Notes under the pieces: generated by a model | What the model was told of the DNA's origin: nothing | Database searches by the model: none | The model's input: only the letters and a program-made list of their open reading frames with translations | Assembly: GCF_900109825.1 (NCBI RefSeq) | Contig: NZ_FOBL01000027.1 | Coordinates: forward strand, 1-35,270 | DNA length: 35,270 nucleotides | Direction of reading: 5' to 3' | Source of the DNA: Alkalibacterium putridalgicola | Lineage (GTDB): Bacteria; Bacillota; Bacilli; Lactobacillales; Carnobacteriaceae_A | Shown: piece after piece, positions 26,509-34,010 of the stretch | How positions within the stretch are numbered: position 1 is the stretch's first letter | How the letters are laid out: the number at the start of each line of letters is the position of its first letter | Program-made: the position numbers and the translations under genes

Positions 26509-27720
26509 TTACTGATTATTGGTATCACTAGGTTCAGTCAGCTTGAGCAACTGATCTCTCAAGCGGCTTTCCAGTTGGGTAAGCTGCACTTCAGCCTCTT
26601 TACGTTTTGAACGTCCTTCTTTTTGTATGTTCAAGGTTTCTTCCAGCGTTTCCACTAAATCTGACTGTGTCTTTTCAAGCGTTTCGATATCGATAATACT
26701 GCGTTCGTTTTCTCTTGCTGTTTCGATAGAAGACTGTTTGAGCATTTCAGAATTTTTCGTCAAGAGATCATTGGTGGTCTCAGACACTTGTCTCTGTGCT
26801 GTGACAGCTTCTTTCTGTCGAAGAAGAGTCAAAGCCACCACGATCTGATTTTTCCATAAAGGAATAGCTGTGTTGATCGAAGTCTGTATTTTCTCGGATA
26901 AAGCCTGATTCGTGTTCTGGATAAGACGAATCTGCGGTGCCTGCTGAATAGTCATCTGACGTGCTGTTTTCAAGTCATACAGACGTTTATCCAGACGATT
27001 TTGAAATTGGTTCAAGTCATTGACTTTTTGAACGTCCATCTGATTATTGCTGGTCTCAGCATGTTCAATGGCTTTTGGGATGATCTCGTTCTGCAGTTCT
27101 TCCATCTTGACTTCGCCGGCAGCAATATACACATTCAGCGCTTCAAAGTAATCGTAGTTTTTGTCGTACAGTTCTTCAAGCATTTCGTTGTCTTTTAAGA
27201 GAAGTTCTCGCTCTTTATCGAGCTTGACGGCTATCTTATCGACCTGGGCACCGATCTTCTGATACTTGGCTGTGGTTTCGTAGATCGACCGATTGATTTT
27301 TCTGAATATTTTTTTGAAGAGATTCTTGTTCTCAGCCTTCAGTTCATTTGGGTCGGCTTCATTTAAACGGAACATCAAATCGTTAAGTGTTTCTCCAATA
27401 TGATTGGTTTCCTGATTCTGAACATGATTTAAAACACTGTGAGAAAATTCGCCCAATTTCTGCTGCGCCTGAGCACCATAATTGAGTAGTGAATCTGTGT
27501 CTGATATATCGATCTGTTTAGCCAGCTCATAGGCCTGGTTCCTGCGCTGTTCGCTGAGTGTATCGATGACTTTTTTTGATTCAGTCTTTTTTACCAAAGG
27601 CTGTTTTGTTTTTTTTGATTCATTGATTCCGGACTGTTCAGAGCCGAAGGGGTCGGCCAGTAAATCATCGATTTCTGCAGATTTTTGAGTATCAAACTGA
27701 TTTTCATGATTAGTTGACAT
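26509..27720 (-). CDS. TelA family protein (toxic anion resistance, YaaN-like)
   Basis: A 403-residue soluble, mostly alpha-helical protein. An acidic N-terminus with DDLLADPFG is followed by the TelA core (YGAQAQQKLGEFS, then KKIFRKINRSI, YQKIGAQVDKI, ELYDKNYDYFEALNVYIAAGE). C-terminal helices contain the family strings IPLWKNQIVVALTLLRQ and TNDLLTKNSEML. The family was named for tellurite resistance, but many members confer none and the activity is unknown. The ATG at 27720 follows AGAGGTG; an in-frame GTG at 27729 overlaps that site. It is downstream of xpaC, as in Bacillus xpaC-yaaN, so the two likely act together. Confidence 0.92.
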   Translation of the reverse strand: MSTNHENQFDTQKSAEIDDLLADPFGSEQSGINESKKTKQPLVKKTESKKVIDTLSEQRRNQAYELAKQIDISDTDSLLNYGAQAQQKLGEFSHSVLNHVQNQETNHIGETLNDLMFRLNEADPNELKAENKNLFKKIFRKINRSIYETTAKYQKIGAQVDKIAVKLDKERELLLKDNEMLEELYDKNYDYFEALNVYIAAGEVKMEELQNEIIPKAIEHAETSNNQMDVQKVNDLNQFQNRLDKRLYDLKTARQMTIQQAPQIRLIQNTNQALSEKIQTSINTAIPLWKNQIVVALTLLRQKEAVTAQRQVSETTNDLLTKNSEMLKQSSIETARENERSIIDIETLEKTQSDLVETLEETLNIQKEGRSKRKEAEVQLTQLESRLRDQLLKLTEPSDTNNQ

Positions 27721-27767
27721 AGTTTGCACCTCTTATAAGTAGTCTGTTGGATAAGCTGATCGTCACT

Positions 27768-28460
27768 TTATATCGTTTTATCGAATATCTGGTCATCTGA
27801 TTTGTCTTTATTGAACGTACGTTTTGCTAATTCTACTTCCACTGACATATCCTGAATATCATCTGCTTTAAATTTTACATAATCTTCAGCAATCAGTTCA
27901 CACATCTTGTCAATTGTATTTGCTGACTTTTCAAGAATATCGTAGGTGGTTTTGCTTTTAGCTTTATGCCCTTCGATTTCGACATATTTTTCAGATAGAT
28001 CTGCCAGTGAAGGGAGATGGACGTAAAGAAATTTATCGACATCATGCAGTCTGTTTGGCTCCTGCGTGATGTTTTTAAATAATTCTTTGGCCAGCGAGAC
28101 AGTATTGTTGCGGTGTTCGATCGCTCTCAGTTTACCGGATCGCTGCATATTCTGTTCAATAGTGATGATCTGTTGTTGAGCCTGAAACATTGTGCGTCTG
28201 AAATAATCGATATCTTCTTTCGATAATCCTTTTGAAGAATAGAATTCTTCCTTTTCTTTAGTCAGCCGGGGAAGCTTTTCTTTAGTATTTCCTCGAGAGT
28301 TTTTAGTCAAAACGTTTAACAGCAGTACACCGATCCCGATGCTCAATAAAAAGGAAATCAGGATATTGACTTCAAACCCCACCAGCAGTAAAAAGATGAA
28401 CATGATTATAAATAAGATGAACGCGTAAGTTAAGTTTAAGCGTGTATTTGATTGTTTCAT
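27768..28460 (-). CDS. xpaC: XpaC family membrane protein
   Basis: A 230-residue protein with two N-terminal membrane segments (about 10-27 and 30-48) and a helical cytoplasmic part of about 180 residues. The body (SKEDIDYFRRTMFQAQQQI, and VDKFLYVHLPSLADLSEKY) matches the XpaC family, named for hydrolysis of 5-bromo-4-chloroindolyl phosphate in Bacillus; no phosphatase motif is obvious here. It is the first gene of the xpaC-telA pair, 47 bases upstream of telA. GGAGGATTTAA precedes the ATG. The 172 bases between it and the divergent nudF hold no gene; no convincing promoter was found there. Confidence 0.88.
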   Translation of the reverse strand: MKQSNTRLNLTYAFILFIIMFIFLLLVGFEVNILISFLLSIGIGVLLLNVLTKNSRGNTKEKLPRLTKEKEEFYSSKGLSKEDIDYFRRTMFQAQQQIITIEQNMQRSGKLRAIEHRNNTVSLAKELFKNITQEPNRLHDVDKFLYVHLPSLADLSEKYVEIEGHKAKSKTTYDILEKSANTIDKMCELIAEDYVKFKADDIQDMSVEVELAKRTFNKDKSDDQIFDKTI

Positions 28461-28632
28461 TTAAATCCTCCATTCCATTTAAGTGATAAATTTCTTCTAC
28501 CCTAATAATATCATAAATGATGAATTTTTTTATATAAGACCTTAGATGGATTTATAAAGTTAAAATTCAAAACAGGATGAAAATCTTAAGTAAATAAGTT
28601 ATGATAAAAAATATAACTAAGGAGATGACTTC

Positions 28633-29193
28633 ATGGAGTTCTACGAAGAAACAATAAAGAGTACATCGATATACAAAGGAAATGTGACTGAATATATTGT
28701 CGAGGACGTGAAACTGCCAAACGGAGAAATGTCTCAGAGAGAGATCGTTCGTCATGACGGTGCTGCAGCTGTTCTGCCTTTTACCAAGGCAGGCGAACTG
28801 ATATTGGTTAAACAGTACCGCAAGGCTATCGATCAGTTGAGTATAGAGATACCGGCTGGATTAAAGGATAAAACTGACGGCGACGGACTGGAGACCGCCA
28901 AACGCGAGCTGGAAGAAGAAACGGGTTATAACGCGGAAAACTGGAAATTCATCACGTCTTTTTACAGTACTCCGGGTTTCACTGATGAATTTTTAGAGAT
29001 ATATGAAGCCACTGGTTTATATCTGGCTGAGAATCCCTTGAGCCTGGATGAAGACGAGACGGTCGAAGTGGTTGTCGCAACTTATGATGAAGCCTGGGAG
29101 TTTTATCATAAGGGTTTGCTGAGAGATTCGAAGACTGTTTTTGCCCTGTTTTACTGGAAAATGAAAAAATTAGAAAGAGAGCTAGGGAAATAA
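28633..29193 (+). CDS. nudF: Nudix hydrolase, ADP-ribose pyrophosphatase type
   Basis: A 186-residue Nudix protein that would split ADP-ribose into AMP and ribose 5-phosphate. The core RELEEETGY (REUxEExGU) is complete, and the preceding IPAG and following FYSTPGFTDE are typical of the ADP-ribose group. The first half of the Nudix box is irregular: the usual glutamate is absent and the segment is one residue longer (GLKDKTDGDGLETAK). AAGGAG lies before the ATG. It is first in a run with a small membrane protein and mtnN. Confidence 0.9.
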   Translation: MEFYEETIKSTSIYKGNVTEYIVEDVKLPNGEMSQREIVRHDGAAAVLPFTKAGELILVKQYRKAIDQLSIEIPAGLKDKTDGDGLETAKRELEEETGYNAENWKFITSFYSTPGFTDEFLEIYEATGLYLAENPLSLDEDETVEVVVATYDEAWEFYHKGLLRDSKTVFALFYWKMKKLERELGK

Positions 29194-29195
29194 TC

Positions 29196-29441
29196 ATGTC
29201 ATCAAGAATACAAAAGAAAGAAGAAGAAAAGATAAAAGAAAAAGAAAGAAAGAAAATAAGCAGGAAAAAAAGAAAAGAGAAGAAGAACAAAGAAAGGAAA
29301 CTGAATAAAACGGGACGTACAGCTAAAAAGCGGTCAAAAGAAATGGACAGGTATCGACTGGTTGAAAAGCGTCTGAACCTGGCGATCATCATTGTCGCAT
29401 TACTGCTGCTGATCGTTTTGTCCTATGTTTTCTTTATATAA
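29196..29441 (+). CDS. Small very basic membrane-anchored protein, function unknown
   Basis: An 81-residue protein whose first 58 residues are almost all charged (K, E and R), followed by a single C-terminal membrane segment (about 60-80, NLAIIIVALLLLIVLSYVFF). A Lys/Arg-rich cytoplasmic tail would lie near RNA or acidic lipids, but that is inference. It starts two bases after the nudF stop, with AGGGA as ribosome site, and ends 19 bases before mtnN, so it is clearly part of that operon. Composition is low complexity, so distant similarity is hard to judge. I do not recognise a named family. Confidence 0.75.
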   Translation: MSSRIQKKEEEKIKEKERKKISRKKRKEKKNKERKLNKTGRTAKKRSKEMDRYRLVEKRLNLAIIIVALLLLIVLSYVFFI

Positions 29442-29460
29442 TAGACGAGGAAGGTATAAT

Positions 29461-30153
29461 ATGAAAATCGGTATCATTGCTGCTATGGAACAAGAAGCAC
29501 GTGAAATCATCAGTAAACTAGAAAGTCCTAAGGAAACGACCAAAGCAAATCAGCATTTTTATGAAGGGAAAATCAATGAGGTTCCGATCGTCCTTGTGCG
29601 ATCCGGTATCGGGAAAGTCAATGCCGCCATTGCAGCGACATTATTGATCGAAGTGTATAAAGTGGAGGCTGTCATTAACACAGGATCTGCAGGTGGAATC
29701 GGAGACGGATTGACTGTGGAAGATCTGGTCATCTCAAGAGAGCTCTCATATAACGATGCGGATGCCCGGGCTTTTGGATATGATTTTGGTCAGATACCAC
29801 AAATGCCCAGCAGATATACATCAGATCAGCCACTCGTGGAAGTTTTCAAGCAGGCCGCTCTAAAGAAGAACTGGACCATTAAAGAAGGACTAATCGTCAC
29901 AGGGGATTCCTTTATCAGTGACCGTAAAAAAGTCGCGGAGATCCGGGAACAGTTTACTGATGTCCTGGTAACTGAAATGGAAGGCGCCGCGATAGCGCAA
30001 ACCTGTTATCAGTTTGATATTCCATTTGTAGTTATTCGTGCTGTGTCTGATGTTTCTGACGAAGAAGCCTCACTCTCCTTTGATGAATTCATCGAGAAAG
30101 TCGGGAAAAAATCAGCAGAAACCGTGCTGGAATTTATTTCTCTGGTAAACTAA
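29461..30153 (+). CDS. mtnN: 5'-methylthioadenosine/S-adenosylhomocysteine nucleosidase
   Basis: A 230-residue Pfs/MTAN enzyme that removes adenine from S-adenosylhomocysteine and methylthioadenosine. In bacteria with LuxS this feeds the activated methyl cycle and AI-2 synthesis. Visible are KIGIIAAMEQEA with the catalytic glutamate, GIGKVNAA, NTGSAGG, VTEMEGAAIAQ and the AVSDVSD motif with the catalytic aspartate. The ATG at 29461 follows GAGGAAGG; the longer frame from 29425 overlaps the previous gene. It closes the nudF operon with a terminator. Confidence 0.96.
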   Translation: MKIGIIAAMEQEAREIISKLESPKETTKANQHFYEGKINEVPIVLVRSGIGKVNAAIAATLLIEVYKVEAVINTGSAGGIGDGLTVEDLVISRELSYNDADARAFGYDFGQIPQMPSRYTSDQPLVEVFKQAALKKNWTIKEGLIVTGDSFISDRKKVAEIREQFTDVLVTEMEGAAIAQTCYQFDIPFVVIRAVSDVSDEEASLSFDEFIEKVGKKSAETVLEFISLVN

Positions 30154-30187
30154 GCAATTTAATAGATTTATAATAAGCAAGTATAAT

Positions 30188-30234
30188 ACAGACAGGCTTT
30201 CGGTATCCTTTTGTCGAGAGTCTGTTCTTTTTTT
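30188..30234 (+). terminator. Rho-independent terminator after mtnN
   Basis: ACAGAC (30188-30193) pairs with GTCTGT (30220-30225), with an inner CTTTCG/CGAGAG stem and a bulge. Seven T residues follow. Confidence 0.75.
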
Positions 30235-30242
30235 GGTACAAT
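30234..30242 (+). promoter_or_regulatory. Candidate extended -10 promoter of yktB
   Basis: TGG directly precedes TACAAT (30237-30242), 28 bp before the yktB start. It overlaps the T run of the mtnN terminator and has no good -35 box. Confidence 0.4.
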
Positions 30243-30269
30243 AGCGAGTGAACTCAAGGAGGCAAGAAG

Positions 30270-30905
30270 ATGAAAAATTATTTTGAAAAATCAGATTTTG
30301 ATTTGTTCGATATTAACGGACTGGACGAACGGATGCATGTCATCAGAGAATCTATCCAGCCAGTGTTCCAGCATTTCGGTGATACTTACATAGATCATGT
30401 AAATAAATACACCGGTTTTGAAGGAAGCTTTCATATAGCACAACATAGAAGACGCACAACAAACCCACCCGAATCGACTTGGAGCGCTCTAGGAGGCAAT
30501 AAGCGCGGATATAAAAAATACCCGCATATCCAGATCGGTATCAATGAAGAGTATATTTTTATGTTTCTTTCGCTGGTCGATAACCCCAAACATGAAAAAC
30601 TGATGGCCGAGTATCTTTTATCTCATCCTGCATTGTGGAATGATCTGCCCGAAGATTACTATGTCTCCGGAGATCATACCAAGACAGCCGTAAACAAAGC
30701 AGAAGAAGAGATGATCGAAAAAACGCTGCACCGCCTGGTCAAAGTTAAAAAAGGCGAGATCATGCTGGGACGTATCATCAGACCGGATAACGACGTGCTG
30801 GGGGATGGCGAAAAACAGGAAACATTCTTTAAAGAGACCTTGGATGTCCTCCTTCCTGTATATAAGGAATTACTGGATCTTTATCAAGAAGAGGAGAGAA
30901 AATGA
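30270..30905 (+). CDS. yktB: YktB family protein (DUF1054/UPF0637)
   Basis: A 211-residue soluble protein of the YktB/DUF1054 family. Recognised from FEKSDFDLFDINGLDERM, RTTNPPESTWSALGGNKRGYKK, the PHIQIGINEEYIFMFLSLVDN block and VKKGEIMLGR. Structures of family members exist, but no reaction is established. The ATG follows AAGGAGG. Its stop codon overlaps the start of the acetyltransferase gene (ATGA), so the two are translationally coupled. Confidence 0.88.
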   Translation: MKNYFEKSDFDLFDINGLDERMHVIRESIQPVFQHFGDTYIDHVNKYTGFEGSFHIAQHRRRTTNPPESTWSALGGNKRGYKKYPHIQIGINEEYIFMFLSLVDNPKHEKLMAEYLLSHPALWNDLPEDYYVSGDHTKTAVNKAEEEMIEKTLHRLVKVKKGEIMLGRIIRPDNDVLGDGEKQETFFKETLDVLLPVYKELLDLYQEEERK

Positions 30906-31459
30906 AAACTGAAAAAGAAAAAATGACCGGCGGAGAAATGTACAGACCTGATGACCAGCAATTAGTAAAAGAGAGAAGGGCTGCTCATCTGAAGGCGCAG
31001 GCATTTAACCGTGCGGAGACAGATCAGGAGAGACAGGAAATCATTAAAGAGCTGTTCGGGAGTACAGGAGAAAACATCACAGTGGAACCGACTTTCAGAA
31101 CGGACTATGGACAGAACATCCATGTAGGAGAAAATTTCTATGCCAATTTCAATTGTGTCTTTCTAGACGTCTGTCCGATCAGAATCGGAAAAAATGCGAT
31201 GCTAGGACCCGGAGTCAGCTTAGTAACACCAGAGCATCCATTAGAAGCAGAAGCCCGGAATTCCGGCTATGAATTCGGTAGGCCGATAGTGATCGGAGAC
31301 AACTGCTGGATCGGTACAAATGCAACCATCGTCGGTGGAGTGACACTTGGCGATAATGTGGTTGTGGCAGCCGGGGCTGTCGTAAAAAAATCATTTCCAG
31401 ATAATGTTATTATCGGGGGAGTTCCGGCTGGAATCATCCGGACGATCGATAATGATTAG
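30902..31459 (+). CDS. maa: Sugar O-acetyltransferase (Maa/LacA family)
   Basis: A 185-residue left-handed beta-helix acetyltransferase using acetyl-CoA. The N-terminal MTGGEMYRPDDQQL region and RTDYGQNIHVGENFYANFNC are family hallmarks. The catalytic histidine is in VTPEHP, and hexapeptide repeats run to the C-terminus (IGDNCWIGTNATIVGGVTLG). The family acetylates maltose, galactosides or other sugars; the true substrate is not predictable. GAGGAGAG lies inside the end of yktB. No terminator is visible downstream. Confidence 0.92.
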   Translation: MKTEKEKMTGGEMYRPDDQQLVKERRAAHLKAQAFNRAETDQERQEIIKELFGSTGENITVEPTFRTDYGQNIHVGENFYANFNCVFLDVCPIRIGKNAMLGPGVSLVTPEHPLEAEARNSGYEFGRPIVIGDNCWIGTNATIVGGVTLGDNVVVAAGAVVKKSFPDNVIIGGVPAGIIRTIDND

Positions 31460-31519
31460 GGTATAAAGGGTCATAGATTCATTATTTAATGTTATGTACA
31501 CGAGTTTTCTGCATATCTT

Positions 31520-31548
31520 TAGACATTTTTTGCTTGTTTAGATATGAT
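31520..31548 (+). promoter_or_regulatory. Promoter of the baeRF-like gene
   Basis: TAGACA (31520-31525, 5 of 6 consensus) and TATGAT (31543-31548) are 17 bp apart, giving a leader of about 75 bases. Confidence 0.75.
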
Positions 31549-31626
31549 GTAAGTATAGAACTCTTCTTAAACTGCTTTGAATAAATGGGCAGTTATGAAG
31601 AAAATAATGAATGGAAGGTGAAGCAC

Positions 31627-32754
31627 ATGAAAGAACTGTTTACATTTCCAACTGATGAACTTCTGCAAGAAAATGAGGTCGTAGTATCGATATCGCTTAA
31701 CTCTGAATCAAACTCTTTTGAAACAGAAGCTAATCAGATTCAATTTCAAAATTTATTAAAAGAAGCTAAAGAGAAACTCTGTGAAAAATATGACGAAAAA
31801 TATTGTGATTCATTACTTGAAAAAGTCGAAGGACTTAGAACAAATACTGATTTCTGGAGAAAGGTGACGGATAGTGTAATCATCTATATTACTCCCGATG
31901 ATGTGTATTACTATAGACTAAGTGTCCCTGTCCACAATGGAACAGTGGTATCTGACCAGGCTTATATTTTACCCCTGATTTCAAACTTTCAATACATCAG
32001 TTACTATCATTTACTGTGCCTGAATCATGATAAATTCAGATTGTTCAATGGTCGCGGTAATAAAGTTCAGGAAATTGAATTGCCTGAAGATGCACCAACG
32101 ACATTGACTAAAGCATTGGGTGAAGAGCTGACAGGCGGCGCATTGAATGTTGCTGATTATGCTGGCGGTGCAGGAACAGGTATGTTCCACGGTCACAATG
32201 AGAAAAGCAACGAGGTGGAAATCGATCAGGTGAACTACTTCAGAGCAGTTGACAAATATATTTATGAGAATTTTTCTAAACCAACTGAACTCCCACTAGT
32301 ACTGTTTGCTTTACCTGAAAATATTGCTGATTTTGAAAAAATATCCAAAAATGAATTTCTGGATGACACAAAAGTTGAAGCTTCACCAGCCCAACTTTCC
32401 GTCAACGACATACAGGATAAAACCAGTGAAGTCGTGAATGAAATCGTCAATAGACGCTACCAGAAACTGGTAGACCGTTACGAAGAAACCACACCGGAAT
32501 TCAAGCTTGGTGCCCAGTATGCTGACTTGGCAATGGCGAGCATTCAAGGGAAAATCGATACACTACTACTGGAAGACCATTATCAGGTACACGGTCGTAT
32601 CGATGAGAATGGACAATACCACGAAGGAACGGAAACGAATATTTACGTCAATCAGCTTGTCCACAACGTTTTGAAAACGAACGGTCAGGTATATGTACTG
32701 AAAACGGCCAGCATGCCATCAGATACAGGTATCGCTGCTCTGTTAAGATTCTAG
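31627..32754 (+). CDS. Bacterial archaeo-eukaryotic release factor (baeRF)-like protein
   Basis: A 375-residue soluble protein that resembles the baeRF families, bacterial relatives of eRF1/Pelota suggested by comparative genomics to act in ribosome rescue or quality control. Marks seen: HDKFRLFNGRGNKVQEIELP in the middle (about 130-150), a glycine-rich loop (GGAGTGMFHGH) followed by YFRAVDKYIYENF, LPLVLFALPENI, and the C-terminal QVYVLKTASMPSDTGIAALLRF (read in parts). No GGQ tripeptide is present. The ATG at 31627 follows GGAAGGTGA; the frame extends to 31585 without a ribosome site. It is a single-gene unit with promoter and terminator. Confidence 0.7.
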   Translation: MKELFTFPTDELLQENEVVVSISLNSESNSFETEANQIQFQNLLKEAKEKLCEKYDEKYCDSLLEKVEGLRTNTDFWRKVTDSVIIYITPDDVYYYRLSVPVHNGTVVSDQAYILPLISNFQYISYYHLLCLNHDKFRLFNGRGNKVQEIELPEDAPTTLTKALGEELTGGALNVADYAGGAGTGMFHGHNEKSNEVEIDQVNYFRAVDKYIYENFSKPTELPLVLFALPENIADFEKISKNEFLDDTKVEASPAQLSVNDIQDKTSEVVNEIVNRRYQKLVDRYEETTPEFKLGAQYADLAMASIQGKIDTLLLEDHYQVHGRIDENGQYHEGTETNIYVNQLVHNVLKTNGQVYVLKTASMPSDTGIAALLRF

Positions 32755-32782
32755 GTCCAGACACTATTTGAATGATTAAAAA

Positions 32783-32830
32783 GAAACCTCTCAAAATCAG
32801 ATACACTTCTGGTTTTGAGAGGTTCTTTAA
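32783..32830. terminator. Terminator-like hairpin after the baeRF-like gene
   Basis: A long stem of about 18 bp (GAAACCTCTCAAAATCAGA with TCTGGTTTTGAGAGGTTC). The plus-strand tail is only CTTTAATT, while the minus strand reads into TTTCTTTTT, so it can act both ways. Confidence 0.7.
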
Positions 32831-32848
32831 TTAGAAGACTATTGTGTG

Positions 32849-32877
32849 TTGACTATTCGGTTTAATACAGGTATACT
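32849..32877 (+). promoter_or_regulatory. Strong promoter of rpsD
   Basis: TTGACT (32849-32854) and TATACT (32872-32877) are 17 bp apart. Transcription from about 32884 gives a structured leader of roughly 180 bases. Confidence 0.87.
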
Positions 32878-32883
32878 AGAAGT

Positions 32884-33062
32884 TGTGTAAAATACCGCAG
32901 CAGAAAGTGGTAACCGCGTCAACAGTTTCTTGCCATGTTAGTTATGAGCGCAATTGTGTAACCAGCGGCTGCAAAGGTGAAGATTGAAAAGAAACTGCAC
33001 GTATTACTGAGCTTTCACACGTTATTTTACTCCATATACTATAACAATGGAGGAATTTTATT
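32884..33062 (+). ncRNA. rpsD leader, S4 autoregulatory type
   Basis: The leader folds on long-range pairings: GTAAAATA (32887-32894) with TATTTTAC (33023-33030), GCAGC (about 32897) with GCTGC (about 32968), and CAGTTTCTT (32923-32931) with AAGAAACTG (32989-32997). Position and size fit the Firmicutes S4 leader, where surplus S4 binds and lowers rpsD expression. The ribosome site GGAGG at its end precedes the start codon. Confidence 0.8.
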
Positions 33063-33668
33063 ATGTCAAGATATACAGGACCATCATGGAAAAAATCAAG
33101 ACGTTTAGGTATTTCTTTAACAGGAACTGGTAAAGAAATCGCACGTCGTCCTTACGCACCTGGTCAACACGGACCTACAGCCCGTATCAAATTATCAGAA
33201 TACGGACTACAATTAAAAGAAAAACAAAAATTACGTTTCATGTATGGATTAAATGAACGTCAATTCTTTAACTTGTTTACAGAAGCAGGTAAAATTCGTG
33301 AAGGAAAACACGGTGTCAACTTCATGATCTTACTTGAACAACGTCTGGATAACGTCGTTTACAGACTTGGTCTGGCAACAACTCGTCGTCAAGCACGTCA
33401 ATTAGTAAACCACGGACACATCACTGTTAACGGTAAACGCGTTGATATCCCATCATTCCGCGTATCAGTTAATGATGTCGTTGGTGTTAGAGAAAAATCT
33501 AGAGACATGAAAATCATCAAAGAATCTGTCGAATCATTATTTGGTCGTCCGGACTTTATTTCATTCGATGATGAAAAATTAGAAGGAACACTTACACGTT
33601 TACCATTACGTGAAGAAATGCCTGCTGAAATCGAAGAAGCATTTATCGTTGAGTACTACAACAGATAA
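33063..33668 (+). CDS. rpsD: 30S ribosomal protein S4
   Basis: A 201-residue primary 16S rRNA-binding protein that starts 30S assembly. It has the standard opening [15 protein letters not shown] (no zinc cysteines, so the C-minus form), a helical domain and the S4 fold ([34 protein letters not shown], in parts). It starts with ATG after GGAGG and ends with the usual EYYNR. It is monocistronic, with promoter, structured leader and terminator, as normal for Firmicutes. Confidence 0.99.
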   Translation: MSRYTGPSWKKSRRLGISLTGTGKEIARRPYAPGQHGPTARIKLSEYGLQLKEKQKLRFMYGLNERQFFNLFTEAGKIREGKHGVNFMILLEQRLDNVVYRLGLATTRRQARQLVNHGHITVNGKRVDIPSFRVSVNDVVGVREKSRDMKIIKESVESLFGRPDFISFDDEKLEGTLTRLPLREEMPAEIEEAFIVEYYNR

Positions 33669-33688
33669 TAAAAGACAAGATAATAATG

Positions 33689-33726
33689 AAAAGGCTGAGA
33701 CATTCAAATGTCTTAGCCTTTTTTTG
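33689..33726 (+). terminator. Rho-independent terminator after rpsD
   Basis: AAAAGGCTGAGACATT pairs with ATGTCTTAGCCTTTT (one wobble) around a three-base loop, followed by T residues. It marks the end of the native rpsD unit; the insertion sequence lies beyond. Confidence 0.92.
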
Positions 33727-33808
33727 AGCCAGCAGGATAGCTAAACTAGTTTTATCATCTTAAAATAACTATCTTAATAAACAATAAGATTGCTCCGCAA
33801 TCTAAACC

Positions 33809-33837
33809 AGGACAGAAAAATCTTTTTATTTTATAAT
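33809..33837 (+). promoter_or_regulatory. Candidate promoter in the IS110 left end
   Basis: AGGACA (33809-33814) and a perfect TATAAT (33832-33837) are 17 bp apart, with a start predicted at about 33844. In characterised IS110 elements a promoter forms when the two ends join in the circular intermediate, so the true -35 box may come from the right end. Confidence 0.5.
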
Positions 33838-33844
33838 GGTCTCA

Positions 33845-33985
33845 GGAAACACCAATCCGACTTCTTAATGGGTTTTGCCGAACCTGTTTAATAAACTGGA
33901 TGACCGTCTTATCTTTTGCAATAAGCCGAATACATCATTGAATGTGGAAATAAAATTACAACATTTTATAAGACGGTTTGTTTCC
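33845..33985 (+). ncRNA. Candidate IS110 bridge RNA
   Basis: A self-complementary segment of about 141 bases. It is closed by GGAAACA (33845-33851) and TGTTTCC (33979-33985). Inside, ACCGTCTTAT (33903-33912) pairs perfectly with ATAAGACGGT (33968-33977), leaving a large internal loop region of 55 bases. Upstream is a small hairpin GGTT/AACC (33881-33894 region), then a near-palindrome CCTGTTTAATAAACTGG (33893-33909 region approximately). Known bridge RNAs of the IS110 group lie in this left-end position and carry target- and donor-binding loops. The loops cannot be assigned from one copy. Confidence 0.55.
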
Positions 33986-34010
33986 TAATTTATAGATGGA
34001 GGTTATGGTC

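Noticed and set aside
29196-29370. Antisense 137-residue Phe/Ser-rich frame opposite the basic membrane protein
   Set aside because: It mirrors the AAA/GAA-rich coding strand and has no ribosome site; the plus-strand gene has tight operon spacing.
31585-31626. Longer start of the baeRF-like gene at 31585
   Set aside because: No ribosome site precedes it, whereas GGAAGGTGA is correctly placed for 31627.
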